Shown: positions 34,635 to 43,382, numbered from the stretch's first letter. The stretch: 64,000 nucleotides of DNA from Pseudomonas fluorescens (GCF_902497875.1 NZ_CABVHY010000022.1:1-64000); one strand, 5' to 3'. Made by a program: numbers and translations. The notes: generated from the letters alone by a model not told the origin.

Positions 34635-35291
34635 ATGCAGCCAGAGTTTTGGAACAAACGTTGGGAGCGCAATCAGATCGGCTTTCATCTGTCGGAGGTC
34701 AATCCCTATCTGCTGCGGTTGTGGCCCAGGCTGGAGTTGGCACAAGGTTCGCGGGTGTTGGTGCCGTTGTGTGGAAAAAGCCTGGACCTTGTGTGGCTCG
34801 CCAGTTGTGGTCATCAGGTTCAGGGCATCGAGCTGTCGGAAAAGGCCGTGGCAGACTTTTTCAGCGATCAGCAGCTTGAGCCGCAGATCAGCCAGCGAGG
34901 CGCTTTCACGGTCTATCAGGTGGGCTTGATAGAGTTGTGGTGCGGGGATTTCTTTGCCTTGACTGCCGAGGATGTGGCCGAGTGCGCGGCGCTCTATGAC
35001 CGCGCGGCGCTGATTGCCTTGCCGCCGCCGATGCGTGAGCAGTACGCCGCGCATCTGAACCGGATCCTGCCGTCGGGTTGTGAGGGTTTGCTGATTACTC
35101 TGGACTACGACCAGATGCAGATGGCCGGGCCGCCGTTTGCGGTGGTCGATGCTGAAGCCAGAAGCCTGCTTGGCGATCACTGGCAACTTCGGGTCGAGGA
35201 GGAACGGGATATCCTCGGCGAGAGCTGGAAGTTTCTCCAGGGTGGCGTTACCAGCCTGGATGAGCGGGTTTATCGCCTGGTAAAAAACTGA
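34635..35291 (+). CDS. tpm: Thiopurine S-methyltransferase
   Basis: 218 aa, full length for bacterial TPMT. The start EFWNKRWERNQIGFHL, the SAM motif RVLVPLCGKSLDLVWLASCGHQVQGIELSEKA (about residues 40-71) and the late RVEEERDIL are typical. The enzyme methylates thiopurines and, in Pseudomonas, selenite and tellurite compounds to volatile forms. It ends at a hairpin shared with convergent htpX. From memory the order htpX, tpm matches PAO1. Confidence 0.94.
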   Translation: MQPEFWNKRWERNQIGFHLSEVNPYLLRLWPRLELAQGSRVLVPLCGKSLDLVWLASCGHQVQGIELSEKAVADFFSDQQLEPQISQRGAFTVYQVGLIELWCGDFFALTAEDVAECAALYDRAALIALPPPMREQYAAHLNRILPSGCEGLLITLDYDQMQMAGPPFAVVDAEARSLLGDHWQLRVEEERDILGESWKFLQGGVTSLDERVYRLVKN

Positions 35292-35310
35292 CTGGGGTTG
35301 GGGCCAATGC

Positions 35311-35336
35311 AAAAGGGCGACTTGCGTCGCCCCTTT
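35311..35336. terminator. Hairpin between convergent tpm and htpX
   Basis: GGGCGAC (35315-35321), loop TTGC, GTCGCCC (35326-35332), with A-run left and CTTT right. It has the look of a two-way terminator with short U tracts. Confidence 0.75.
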
Positions 35337-35356
35337 GGGTGGTTCAGTGACTGCTA

Positions 35357-36244
35357 TCAGCCGCGACGGCGCAGGGCGTCGATGCGCTCTTCCAGCGGCG
35401 GATGGCTCATGAACATGCGAGCCAGGCCTTGCTTGATGCCGCCATTGATGCCGAAGGCAGTCAAGGTGTCTGGCATGTGTACCGGCAGGCCTTGCTCGGA
35501 ACGCAGGCGTTGCAGGGCGCCGATCATGGCGCTGGTACCGGCCAGTTGAGCACCGGCTTCGTCTGCACGGAATTCGCGTTTGCGCGAGAACCACATGACG
35601 ATCGAGCTGGCCAGGATGCCCAGTACCAGTTCGGCGAAGATGGTCGCCACGTAGTAGGCGATGCCCTGACCTTCTTCGTTCTTGAAAATCACCTTGTCGA
35701 CGAAGTTGCCGATGATACGTGCGAAGAACATCACGAAGGTGTTCACCACGCCTTGTATCAGCGCCAGGGTCACCATGTCGCCATTGGCCACGTGGCCGAT
35801 TTCGTGGGCCAGCACAGCTTTCACTTCATCCGGCGAAAAGCGTTCCAGCAGGCCCTGGCTGACAGCGACCAGCGCGTCGTTCTTGTTCCAGCCGGTGGCG
35901 AAGGCGTTGGCCTCATAGGCCGGGAAGATCCCGACTTCAGGCATCTTGATCCCGGCTTCGCGGGACAATTGCTCGACGGTCTGCAGCAGCCATTGTTCGT
36001 GGCGAGTGCGCGGCTGGGTGATGATTTGGGTGCTGGTGCTCATCTTCGCCATCCACTTGGAGATGAACAGCGAGAACAGCGAACCTGCGAAACCGAAGAC
36101 CGCACAGAAAATCAGCAGCTGATTGAGGTTGAGATCAACCCCATTGGCCGCCATGAACCCGTTAAAGCCGAAAAGGCTCAGGGTGATGCTGGCAATCAGC
36201 ACGACCGCCAGGTTAGTGGCCAAAAACAGCAAGATGCGCATCAT
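35357..36244 (-). CDS. htpX: Membrane protease HtpX
   Basis: 295 aa inner-membrane M48 zinc metalloprotease for quality control of membrane proteins. Two N-terminal helices (about residues 4-27 and 41-62), the zinc motif HEIGH at 147-151, two further helices (about 158-178 and 195-215) and the third ligand Glu in EFRADEAGA are present. It is heat- and envelope-stress-linked in E. coli. The start ATG at 36244 follows GAGGAGAT at good spacing. Confidence 0.95.
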   Translation of the reverse strand: MMRILLFLATNLAVVLIASITLSLFGFNGFMAANGVDLNLNQLLIFCAVFGFAGSLFSLFISKWMAKMSTSTQIITQPRTRHEQWLLQTVEQLSREAGIKMPEVGIFPAYEANAFATGWNKNDALVAVSQGLLERFSPDEVKAVLAHEIGHVANGDMVTLALIQGVVNTFVMFFARIIGNFVDKVIFKNEEGQGIAYYVATIFAELVLGILASSIVMWFSRKREFRADEAGAQLAGTSAMIGALQRLRSEQGLPVHMPDTLTAFGINGGIKQGLARMFMSHPPLEERIDALRRRG

Positions 36245-36556
36245 GGTTGTAGAAATCTCCTCATGCTAAAGATGTAGCGTACTGCGGGGTATATAAGGTG
36301 CTGCACCAGGCTATTCAACCAAGTGACTATTTCAAACTGTGTCTTGCAGCTGAATTGTAGACGTTTGCAGGGATTTTCCGGCGTTGTTCCGGCAACCGCC
36401 TGAGCCCTTGTTGCAGCTGCGGGTCCCGTAGTCATTGGGTGTGGTGTCTGAACATGCAAACCACAAGACACGGGAAGGGGATTTTTAATGGAAGCAGAGA
36501 TGTGTTGCTGGATTAATCACTGTGCGACTGGGTAAAAGCCGCACAGCCTGATGGCA
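36245..36556. other. Gene-poor gap upstream of htpX
   Basis: 312 bp between htpX and the aminotransferase gene. It must hold the htpX promoter on the minus strand, though I see no clear heat-shock box. On the plus strand it holds a very short frame with a strong ribosome site (36488-36535) and an imperfect hairpin CTGTGCG / CGCACAG (36520-36546). Confidence 0.5.
36488..36535 (+). CDS. Possible 15-residue Cys-rich peptide
   Basis: ATG at 36488 is preceded by GGGAAGGGG (36472-36480) at 7 bp, one of the strongest ribosome sites in the window. It encodes MEAEMCCWINHCATG and then TAA. Three cysteines and a histidine in a 15-residue peptide could bind a metal, or it could be a leader peptide, though nothing lies downstream in the same direction. 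It may be chance; no homologue is known to me. Confidence 0.3.
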   Translation: MEAEMCCWINHCATG

Positions 36557-37768
36557 CTACTGCCGATAGGTCTTCAGGAAATTACCGATTCGGCCGATCG
36601 CCTGGTCCAGATCGTCCAGCCGTGGCAGGGTCACGACGCGGAAGTGGTCAGGCCACGGCCAGTTGAAGGCCGTGCCCTGGACCACCAACAGTTTTTCCGA
36701 AAGCAGCAGATCGAGCACGAATTTTTCATCGTTGTGGATCGGACAGATCTTCGGGTCGATCCGCGGGAAGGCGTACAGCGCACCCATCGGCTTGACGCAG
36801 CTGACACCCGGAATGTCGTTGAGCAGTTCCCAGGTGCGGTTGCGCTGTTCCAGCAGGCGACCCGCCGGCAACACCAGGTCGTTGATGCTCTGATAGCCGC
36901 CCAGGGCCGTCTGGATCGCGTGCTGGCTCGGCACGTTGGCACACAAGCGCATGTTGGCCAGCATGTCGATGCCCTCGATGTAGCTCAGGGCATTGTGCTT
37001 GGGACCGGAGATGGCCACCCAGCCAGAACGGAAGCCTGCCACCCGGTAGGACTTGGACAGGCCGTTGAAGGTCAGGCAGAGCAGGTCTGGAGCCAGCGAA
37101 GCGGTGCAAATGTGCACGGCGTCGTCATAGAGGATTTTGTCGTAGATTTCATCGGAGAACACCACCAGCTTGTGCTGGCGCGCCAGTTCCAGCATGCCCA
37201 GCAGCAGCTCGCGGGAGTACACCGCACCGGTCGGATTGTTCGGGTTGATGATCACCATGGCCTTGGTGTTGGGCGTGATCCTGGCCTTGATGTCGGCCAG
37301 ATCGGGGAACCAGTCGGCCTGTTCGTCACACAGGTAATGCACCGGATTGCCACCGGCCAGACTGACCGCGGCGGTCCACAACGGGTAATCGGGCGCGGGG
37401 ATCAGCACTTCGTCACCGTTGTTGAGCAGGGCCTGCATCGACATAACGATCAGCTCGGAAACACCGTTACCCAGGTAGATGTCTTCAATGCCGACGCCTT
37501 CCACCTGCTTTTGCTGGTAGTACTGCATGACAGCCTTGCGGGCGCTGAACAAGCCCTTGGAGTCGCTGTAGCCTTGCGCGGTCGGCAGGTTGCGGATGAC
37601 GTCCTGAAGGATTTCGTCGGGTGCTTCGAAACCAAAGGGTGCCGGGTTGCCGATGTTCAGCTTGAGGATGCGATGACCTTCCTCTTCCAGGCGTTTGGCG
37701 TGCTTGAGCACCGGGCCGCGAATGTCATAACAGACGTTGGCGAGCTTGTTCGATTTGCTGACCTGCAT
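36557..37768 (-). CDS. alaA: Pyridoxal phosphate-dependent aminotransferase (AlaA-like)
   Basis: 403 aa fold-type I aminotransferase. The PLP lysine is Lys239 in NGLSKSYRVAGFRSGW; INPNNPTGAVY (about 174-184) and SDEIYDKILYD (about 205-215) are the other cofactor motifs. The pattern and length match E. coli AlaA, the main glutamate-pyruvate aminotransferase making alanine. The ATG at 37768 (MQVSKSNKLANVC) is the AlaA start; a longer frame to 37840 is unlikely. It is divergent from msrB. Confidence 0.88.
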   Translation of the reverse strand: MQVSKSNKLANVCYDIRGPVLKHAKRLEEEGHRILKLNIGNPAPFGFEAPDEILQDVIRNLPTAQGYSDSKGLFSARKAVMQYYQQKQVEGVGIEDIYLGNGVSELIVMSMQALLNNGDEVLIPAPDYPLWTAAVSLAGGNPVHYLCDEQADWFPDLADIKARITPNTKAMVIINPNNPTGAVYSRELLLGMLELARQHKLVVFSDEIYDKILYDDAVHICTASLAPDLLCLTFNGLSKSYRVAGFRSGWVAISGPKHNALSYIEGIDMLANMRLCANVPSQHAIQTALGGYQSINDLVLPAGRLLEQRNRTWELLNDIPGVSCVKPMGALYAFPRIDPKICPIHNDEKFVLDLLLSEKLLVVQGTAFNWPWPDHFRVVTLPRLDDLDQAIGRIGNFLKTYRQ

Positions 37769-37991
37769 GGCGATGTGTTCCTGAAAATGAACGATCCAGG
37801 CGGTGTATGAACTACCGTACTGGGAATCCTGCGTTTGCACACAGGCCTGTAACCGGCGTCGCAGCGTGAAAATCCGTTTGAATGCGCGTTACACGGCTGC
37901 CAGACTGGCGTTTAACGAGGCGCAATCATACGTGCCGCCTGATCCGTGGAAAAGATACAGATCAGGCTTTTTCAGTTGCCGAGGCAGGATC

Positions 37992-38387
37992 ATGGAAAAA
38001 TTAGAAAAAACCCTGGAAGAATGGCGATCGATGCTCGATCCGGAGCAGTACAACGTTTGTCGCCTCAAAGGCACTGAACGACCGTTCTCTGGCAAGTACA
38101 ACGACACTAAAACCGACGGTGTCTATCACTGCATTTGCTGCAATGAACCGCTGTTCGACTCCAAAGCCAAGTTCGATTCGGGCTGCGGCTGGCCGAGTTT
38201 CTACGAACCGATCGGCAAAAGCGCCATGGTCGAGATTCGCGATGTGAGCCACGGCATGATTCGTACGGAAGTAGTCTGCGCCAAATGCGATGCGCATCTG
38301 GGCCATGTGTTCCCGGATGGTCCGGCACCGACCGGGTTGCGTTACTGCATTAACTCGGTGTGCCTGGATCTGGTGCCGCGGGGCTGA
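37992..38387 (+). CDS. msrB: Peptide-methionine (R)-S-oxide reductase
   Basis: 131 aa. Zinc is held by Cys47/Cys50 (CICC) and Cys96/Cys99 (CAKC); the catalytic cysteine is Cys119 in GLRYCINSVCLDL. It repairs the R epimer of methionine sulfoxide in proteins. AGGCAGGAT precedes the ATG at 37992. From memory the aminotransferase-msrB-gpx-ospR-sagS order matches PAO1 PA2828-PA2824, here with a repeat island between msrB and gpx. Confidence 0.96.
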   Translation: MEKLEKTLEEWRSMLDPEQYNVCRLKGTERPFSGKYNDTKTDGVYHCICCNEPLFDSKAKFDSGCGWPSFYEPIGKSAMVEIRDVSHGMIRTEVVCAKCDAHLGHVFPDGPAPTGLRYCINSVCLDLVPRG

Positions 38388-38459
38388 TTAAGTCCGGTTC
38401 TGGATATGGTGTGACCGCCGAAAGGATCGCAGCCTGCGCCTTTGATCAGCGAATCGGAG

Positions 38460-38850
38460 AAGGCGAACCGTGGCGACGGAAAGGCTCGGGGCGTGAAGGC
38501 GGCCTGACAGCCGGCCAGGCTCTTGAGGGTCGGTGTACATATCCATTCCTGCGGTAACGGCCACTTATGGTTTCGCTTTTACAGCGAGTCCCTTTGGCAA
38601 ACGCCGGAGTGCCGGCCCAGCCCAAAGGAACCAAAGGTCTCGCCCCGAGCGTACGGCACCTCGCTATGGCTCGGTGTTCCCTCGCTCCGGTGTCCATCAG
38701 GGGGCGCCGCAATGCGGCGGAGTCAGCTTCGCTGACGGCGCTACGCGCCACCCCCCCGATGAACACCTCCACTCGGCCTGCCGAAGGGGCGGGTAGATCA
38801 AGATCAAAAGCTAGGCGGCCTACCGGCCGGCCTGTTTATTGTGGGTACAC
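38460..38850. repeat. Long compound repeat with many small hairpins
   Basis: A block with several short inverted parts (GGCGCCGCAATGCGGCG near 38703, GTCAGCTTCGCTGAC near 38722, GGCGCTACGCGCC near 38738, GGCCTACCGGCCGGCC near 38817). It also has the CTTTGGCAAACGCCGG...CCCAAAGGAACCAAAGG segment that I recall as repeated in many Pseudomonas genomes and often mis-called as short hypothetical proteins. No coding signal is convincing. Confidence 0.6.
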
Positions 38851-38859
38851 GTTCCCCCT

Positions 38860-38946
38860 GTAGGAGCTGCCGCAGGCTGCGATCTTTTGATCTTGATCTT
38901 CGTCAGTCTTCAAATCGCCAAAAGGTCGCAGGCTTCGCCAGTTCCG
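38860..38946. repeat. REP pair, one copy degenerate
   Basis: GTAGGAGCTGCCGCAGG-type copy at 38860-38889 and a diverged opposite copy at 38920-38946 (AAAAGGTCGCAGGCTTCGCC), around TTGATCTTGATC. Confidence 0.75.
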
Positions 38947-39019
38947 CCAACCCTGTAAAAGCCGTAAATTGTCGGGTCAAGCCTTTCTGGAACTATCGTT
39001 CTAAAAATCGGGGAATTAC

Positions 39020-39039
39020 ATTGCGCGCAATTCAATTGC
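39020..39039 (+). promoter_or_regulatory. Candidate OspR/OhrR-type operator upstream of gpx
   Basis: Two overlapping perfect palindromes, ATTGCGCGCAAT (39020-39031) and GCAATTCAATTGC (39027-39039), 43 bp before the gpx ATG. The second holds the AATTnAATT core known from OhrR operators of other bacteria. The regulator gene of the same operon (39564-40025) is an OhrR/OspR-type repressor, so autoregulation is expected. Confidence 0.6.
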
Positions 39040-39081
39040 TCGCTATGTTTATCTACTATTTCCGTTTCAGGAACCTGCGCC

Positions 39082-39567
39082 ATGACCGACAATCTGCTGG
39101 ATATCCCTTGCACCACGATCAAGGGTGAGCAAAAGACCCTGGCCGATTACGCCGGCAAAGCCGTGCTGGTGGTCAATACGGCGAGCAAGTGTGGTTTCAC
39201 GCCGCAATACAAAGGGCTGGAGGAGCTTTGGCAGAGTTACAAAGACCGCGGTCTGGTGGTACTGGGCTTCCCGTGCAACCAGTTCGGCAAACAGGAACCG
39301 GGAAATGAAGGGGCTATTTCCGAGTTCTGCGAGTTGAATTTTGGTGTCAGTTTCCCGCTGTTCAAGAAGATCGATGTCAATGGCAGCGAGGCTCATCCGC
39401 TGTTCGTGCAGTTGAAGAAACGTGCTCCAGGTGTGCTGGGCTCCCAAGGCATAAAATGGAACTTCACCAAGTTTCTGATCGGCAAGGACGGCAAGGTGGT
39501 CAAGCGTTTTGCTCCGGCGACCAAACCGCAGGACCTGACCCGCGAGATTGAAGCATTGCTGAAATGA
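39082..39567 (+). CDS. Glutathione peroxidase family protein
   Basis: 161 aa. The peroxidatic Cys36 is in NTASKCGFT, with the Gln in FPCNQFGKQEPG and the Trp-Asn of IKWNFTKFL completing the catalytic set. The Cys in FPCNQF may act as resolving cysteine, which would make it thioredoxin-dependent like BtuE. GGAACC precedes the ATG. Its stop overlaps the start of the OspR-like regulator (ATGA at 39564), so the pair is one operon, probably repressed by that regulator. Confidence 0.93.
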   Translation: MTDNLLDIPCTTIKGEQKTLADYAGKAVLVVNTASKCGFTPQYKGLEELWQSYKDRGLVVLGFPCNQFGKQEPGNEGAISEFCELNFGVSFPLFKKIDVNGSEAHPLFVQLKKRAPGVLGSQGIKWNFTKFLIGKDGKVVKRFAPATKPQDLTREIEALLK

Positions 39568-40025
39568 ATGAGCTGTCCGTCGATTCGCTCAAGCTTGATA
39601 GCCAACTCTGCTTCAAGCTGTACGCCGCTTCTCGGGCAGTCATTCGTGCCTACAAGCCGATGCTTGACCAGTTGGGACTGACCTATCCGCAATACCTGGC
39701 CATGCTGGTGTTGTGGGAATGGCAGGACTCACCGCCTGAGCAGCCGACGGTGAAAGCCCTGGGCGAACGTTTGATCCTTGACTCAGGGACGCTCACGCCG
39801 TTGCTCAAGCGTCTTGAGCAGATGACACTGGTGCAGCGTCAGCGCTCGGCTCGGGATGAGCGTGAAGTGCATTTGAGCCTGTCTGCGGTCGGGGTGGCCT
39901 TGCGCGAACGGGTCGCGCCGCTGAAGGCGCGACTGTTGTGCGACAGCGATATTGATCCGGTCCGTCTAAATGAACTGCGCAGGGGCCTGGACCAGCTACT
40001 GGTGCAGATCAAAGCGTTGCCGTAG
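39564..40025 (+). CDS. ospR: MarR-family peroxide-sensing regulator (OspR/OhrR-like)
   Basis: 153 aa. The MarR winged helix reads LGERLILDSGTLTPLLKRLEQMTLVQRQRS. The redox cysteine is Cys16 in SQLCFKLYAASR, aligning with the sensing Cys of OhrR. In P. aeruginosa OspR at this locus represses gpx and affects pigment and quorum traits. Here it is coupled to gpx by an ATGA overlap. Its 3' end overlaps the convergent sagS-like gene by 17 bp. It is a paralogue of ohrR at 22872. Confidence 0.88.
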   Translation: MNELSVDSLKLDSQLCFKLYAASRAVIRAYKPMLDQLGLTYPQYLAMLVLWEWQDSPPEQPTVKALGERLILDSGTLTPLLKRLEQMTLVQRQRSARDEREVHLSLSAVGVALRERVAPLKARLLCDSDIDPVRLNELRRGLDQLLVQIKALP

Positions 40026-42372
40026 CGGGTACCCAGCGCTCGAGCAGGCTTGCCAGTTCTTCTCGGCGGAACGGTTTGGCCAGATAGTCGCTCATCCCGG
40101 CCGCGCGGCAGCGTTCACGTTCTTCGGGCATGGCATTGGCGGTCAGCGCGACGATCGGTAAATCGGGCCAGCGCCCACTGCGGCGAATCTGCCGGCTGGC
40201 TTCATAGCCGTCCATGACCGGCATGTTGCAGTCCATCAGCACCAGGTCGAAGCTGTAGTATTCGAGCAGATCCAGGGCCTCCGCGCCTTGGGCTGCAACC
40301 GTGACTTCGCAGCCAAGTTTGCTGAGCATGCCTTTGGCCACCAGCTGATTGACCGGGTTGTCCTCGACCAACAGGATGCGCGCCCGCCGCTGCGGCGACA
40401 GGGCTTCAGGTTCCGGGTCGTAGAGGTTGCTGGTCTCGACCTGCAAGGTCCGCTGCAAAGTTTGATACAGCGCGTTACGTGCAAGGGGCCGAGCCTGTTG
40501 CTGCAGGGGCGCCAGAGCGGTGACTTGCTCGCTGGGCATGAAGCTGCCATAGGCGGTCACCAAAAGAACGGGCGCCTGGATGGCGGGACGTATCCCGAAC
40601 AGGCATTCAGGACAGTCGGTGATCAGCAGGTCAGCGCTGAGACCGATCAGCGAATCGTCGATGCTGCGCCGTTGGTAGTCCAGCCCCCAGCCGGGCAGCA
40701 GGCTGTGCAACAGTTCGGCCAGGCCGCTATTGGCGGCAGTGATGGCAACGATGTGCCCTCGCAGTTGCGGCGCAGCGGCGACCGGAGTGTGGCAGGGCAA
40801 TGGCAGGTCGGCGCAGAACTGGCTGCCCAATCCCGCCTCGGAACTGATGGTCAGCCGCCCCTGCATGGCTTCGCAAAGGTTGTAGGTCAGCGCCAGCCCC
40901 AGGCCGGTGCCGCCAAATTGCCGGGTAATGCCGGCACCTGCCTGGGTGAAGGGCTGGAAAATCTTCACCTGGGCGTCCTGAGCGATGCCGATGCCAGTAT
41001 CGCAGATCTCGATTCTGACGCCCCCTTCATAGTGGCTCAGGCGTACATCGACGCGGCCGAAGCGGGTAAATTTCAGGGCGTTGGACAACAGATTGCTGAC
41101 GATCTGGCGCACCCGTGTCGGATCACCCAACACCAATGCCGGAAACTGCGGGTCAATCAGGCAGGCCAGTTCGACACTCGGAGCGGCGTTCTGCGAGAGC
41201 AAATTGGCGGTGTCTTCGACCAGCACCCCGAGGTCGAAGGGGATACGTTCAAGCTCCAGTTGACCGGCGTCGAACTTCGACAGGTCGAGAATATCGTTAA
41301 GCAACTCCACCAATACCTTGCCCGAATCATGGGCAATCGACAGTTGCTGACGCTGTTCGGCGGTCAGCGAACTGTCCAGCGAAAGGGCGATCATCCCCAG
41401 CAGACCGTTGAGCGGGGTGCGGATTTCATGACTCATGTTGGCCAGGAATGCCGAGCGCGCCTCAGCCATGTCGAGGGCCGTGCTGCGAGCGCGTTCGAGC
41501 TCTTCGTTGGACAGGCTCAAGCGGGTGTTGATGGCTTTGAGTTCGGTGGTGCGCGCCGAGACGATGTTCTCCAGTTGCCCGAGGTAATCGGTCAAACGGT
41601 TCTCGGCGTTGCGCCGTTGCTGAATCTCGGTGGCCATGTTTTTGAATTGTTGGTTGGCGACTTTGACCAGTACGCCGATTTCATCGTTTTCGTGGTCATG
41701 GGGACAATCCAGTGGCGTCGGGTCGGCGCTTCGCGGGTCCCGGCTGCTGAGTTCGCGGATGACCCGAACCAGAGGTTTGGTCAGCATGACGTAGAACAGC
41801 GCCAATAGAATCCCGCTCAACAGCAGGCTGCGGGTAAATCCGTTGAGCAGTGTCACCTCGGCCCTGCTCAGAAAGCGGCTGCCGAATGCGTAGGTATCCA
41901 CATCCAGATGCAGAGTGCCCAGCGATTCCTCAGGCATTTGATCGAGATAGAGCCGGTCTTCGAATCGTCGCTCGGCGCCGAACAGGAAGTCGCTGATCAG
42001 CCGGTAACTGCTTTGGTGGCCGGGGCGCTTTACGCTGGCAAGCACTGTATTGTTGTTATCGATCAGTCGCGCGCCGATGATCGCCGGGGAGCGCAACAGG
42101 CCCAGGGTCAGTTCCTGGGCGAGTTCGGAGTCGATGTTGTAGGCGATTCGCGAGGCCGGGTTATGGCTGATTTCCAGCAGAGAGAATATTTCTCGATTGA
42201 TGGAGGCGTCTTCGCTGGCATAATCGATGCCTATCTGCAGCAGACTGAGCAGGGTTCCGAGAATGAAACCGACCAGCACGGTGAGCCTGGCCTGTTTGTA
42301 AGACAGGCGATTGGTGAACCTGATATCCATGGGTTGCTGAACCACTTCCGTATCCCTTCGCTGGACAAGCAT
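40009..42372 (-). CDS. sagS: Hybrid sensor kinase/response regulator, SagS-like
   Basis: 787 aa, almost the length of P. aeruginosa SagS, which links surface attachment to biofilm formation and to the HptB phosphorelay. Helices near residues 31-50 and 178-197 bracket a periplasmic sensor domain. A coiled coil leads to the HisKA domain with His315 (NMSHEIRTPLNG), the HATPase with FGGTGLGLA near 487-494, a degenerate receiver-like stretch (about 535-640), and a C-terminal receiver with Asp714 (LVLMDCNMPVMDGYE). There is no Hpt domain, so a separate Hpt protein is needed. The gene order next to gpx-ospR supports the call. Confidence 0.85.
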   Translation of the reverse strand: MLVQRRDTEVVQQPMDIRFTNRLSYKQARLTVLVGFILGTLLSLLQIGIDYASEDASINREIFSLLEISHNPASRIAYNIDSELAQELTLGLLRSPAIIGARLIDNNNTVLASVKRPGHQSSYRLISDFLFGAERRFEDRLYLDQMPEESLGTLHLDVDTYAFGSRFLSRAEVTLLNGFTRSLLLSGILLALFYVMLTKPLVRVIRELSSRDPRSADPTPLDCPHDHENDEIGVLVKVANQQFKNMATEIQQRRNAENRLTDYLGQLENIVSARTTELKAINTRLSLSNEELERARSTALDMAEARSAFLANMSHEIRTPLNGLLGMIALSLDSSLTAEQRQQLSIAHDSGKVLVELLNDILDLSKFDAGQLELERIPFDLGVLVEDTANLLSQNAAPSVELACLIDPQFPALVLGDPTRVRQIVSNLLSNALKFTRFGRVDVRLSHYEGGVRIEICDTGIGIAQDAQVKIFQPFTQAGAGITRQFGGTGLGLALTYNLCEAMQGRLTISSEAGLGSQFCADLPLPCHTPVAAAPQLRGHIVAITAANSGLAELLHSLLPGWGLDYQRRSIDDSLIGLSADLLITDCPECLFGIRPAIQAPVLLVTAYGSFMPSEQVTALAPLQQQARPLARNALYQTLQRTLQVETSNLYDPEPEALSPQRRARILLVEDNPVNQLVAKGMLSKLGCEVTVAAQGAEALDLLEYYSFDLVLMDCNMPVMDGYEASRQIRRSGRWPDLPIVALTANAMPEERERCRAAGMSDYLAKPFRREELASLLERWVPATATL

Positions 42373-42491
42373 AGCTGATCACTGTTGATAATCGGCAGGC
42401 TCCGGTGTCAGTCCTGCATCCTGCTCTGAATCGCTCAATGCCGATTGTGTATGGACAACATCATTACTGTGAACGTGTCTGAGGAGAAGTC

Positions 42492-43382
42492 GTGGATTCT
42501 CGATTAAATGCTTTTCTTGAACGCGCCGATGCGGTTCTGGCTCGCCTTGAGCCTTTGCTTCCCGCTCCGCGACAAACCATCGACTGGGCCGGGTGCCTGG
42601 CCGCCCGCTGGCAGCGTGAAGGACGCAGCGGCTACCTGTTGCCACTGGAGGTCAGCCTGGACACGCGCTTGTCCGATCTGATCGGGGTGGATAAGCAGTG
42701 CGAGCAGCTGGGTCGCAATACCCGGCAGTTCCTCGATGGCCTGCCGGCCAACCACGCGTTGCTCTGGGGTTCGCGTGGGACCGGAAAATCCTCGTTGGTC
42801 CGGGCGTTGCTGGCCGAGCACGCCGAGGCCGGTCTGCGGCTGATAGAGATCGAGCGCGATCATCTGGCGGATTTGCCGCGAGTGGTCGAGCAGTTGCAAA
42901 AGCTGCCACAGCGATTCGTGCTGTTTTGTGATGATTTGTCGTTCGAGGCGGGCGAAGGCGACTATCGAGTCCTCAAAAGCGTGCTCGACGGCTCGCTGGA
43001 ACAGGCTCCGGACAACGTGTTGTTGTACGCGACCTCGAATCGCCGACACCTGGTTCCGGAGAACCAGAGCGACAACGAGAACTGGAAAAGGGTCGATGGC
43101 GAGCTGCACCCCAGTGAAGCGGTAGAAGACAAGATTGCCCTGTCGGACCGTTTTGGCCTGTGGTTGTCGTTCTATCCTTTCACCCAGGAACACTTTCTCA
43201 ATGTGGTCGAGCACTGGATCGGCGAGCTGGCGCGCAAGGCCGACCTGCAATGGCAGCGCACTGAAGAGCTGGAGATCCTCGCGGTTCGCTGGGCGACCGG
43301 ACGCGGCAATCGCAACGGGCGTTGCGCCTATCAATTCGCGCGGTATTGGGTGGGGCTGAAATTGCTGGAGCAAAAAACATGA
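42492..43382 (+). CDS. DUF815 ATP-binding protein
   Basis: 296 aa AAA+-like ATPase. Walker A GSRGTGKS is at 93-100, Walker B FVLFCDDLSFE near 141-151, and YATSNRRHL fits a sensor-1 region near 177-185. The SNRRHLVPE and LSDRFGLWLSFYPFTQ segments are typical of DUF815. The role is unknown. It overlaps the fRMsr gene by four bases (ATGA at 43379), so the two are coupled. It is divergent from the sagS-like gene. Confidence 0.88.
   Translation: MDSRLNAFLERADAVLARLEPLLPAPRQTIDWAGCLAARWQREGRSGYLLPLEVSLDTRLSDLIGVDKQCEQLGRNTRQFLDGLPANHALLWGSRGTGKSSLVRALLAEHAEAGLRLIEIERDHLADLPRVVEQLQKLPQRFVLFCDDLSFEAGEGDYRVLKSVLDGSLEQAPDNVLLYATSNRRHLVPENQSDNENWKRVDGELHPSEAVEDKIALSDRFGLWLSFYPFTQEHFLNVVEHWIGELARKADLQWQRTEELEILAVRWATGRGNRNGRCAYQFARYWVGLKLLEQKT

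Larger units (their letters stand above)
38388..39081. other. Repeat island between msrB and gpx
   Basis: 694 bp without a convincing gene. It contains a partial REP (38418-38436), the compound repeat at 38460-38850, a REP pair at 38860-38946 and the gpx promoter region (about 38990-39081). Short overlapping frames in the compound repeat lack ribosome sites and have odd composition. Confidence 0.7.

Noticed and set aside
38567..38863. 98-codon frame in the compound repeat (start MVSLLQRVPLANAG)
   Set aside because: No ribosome site, overlapping frames of equal length, and its sequence arises from a multi-copy non-coding repeat.
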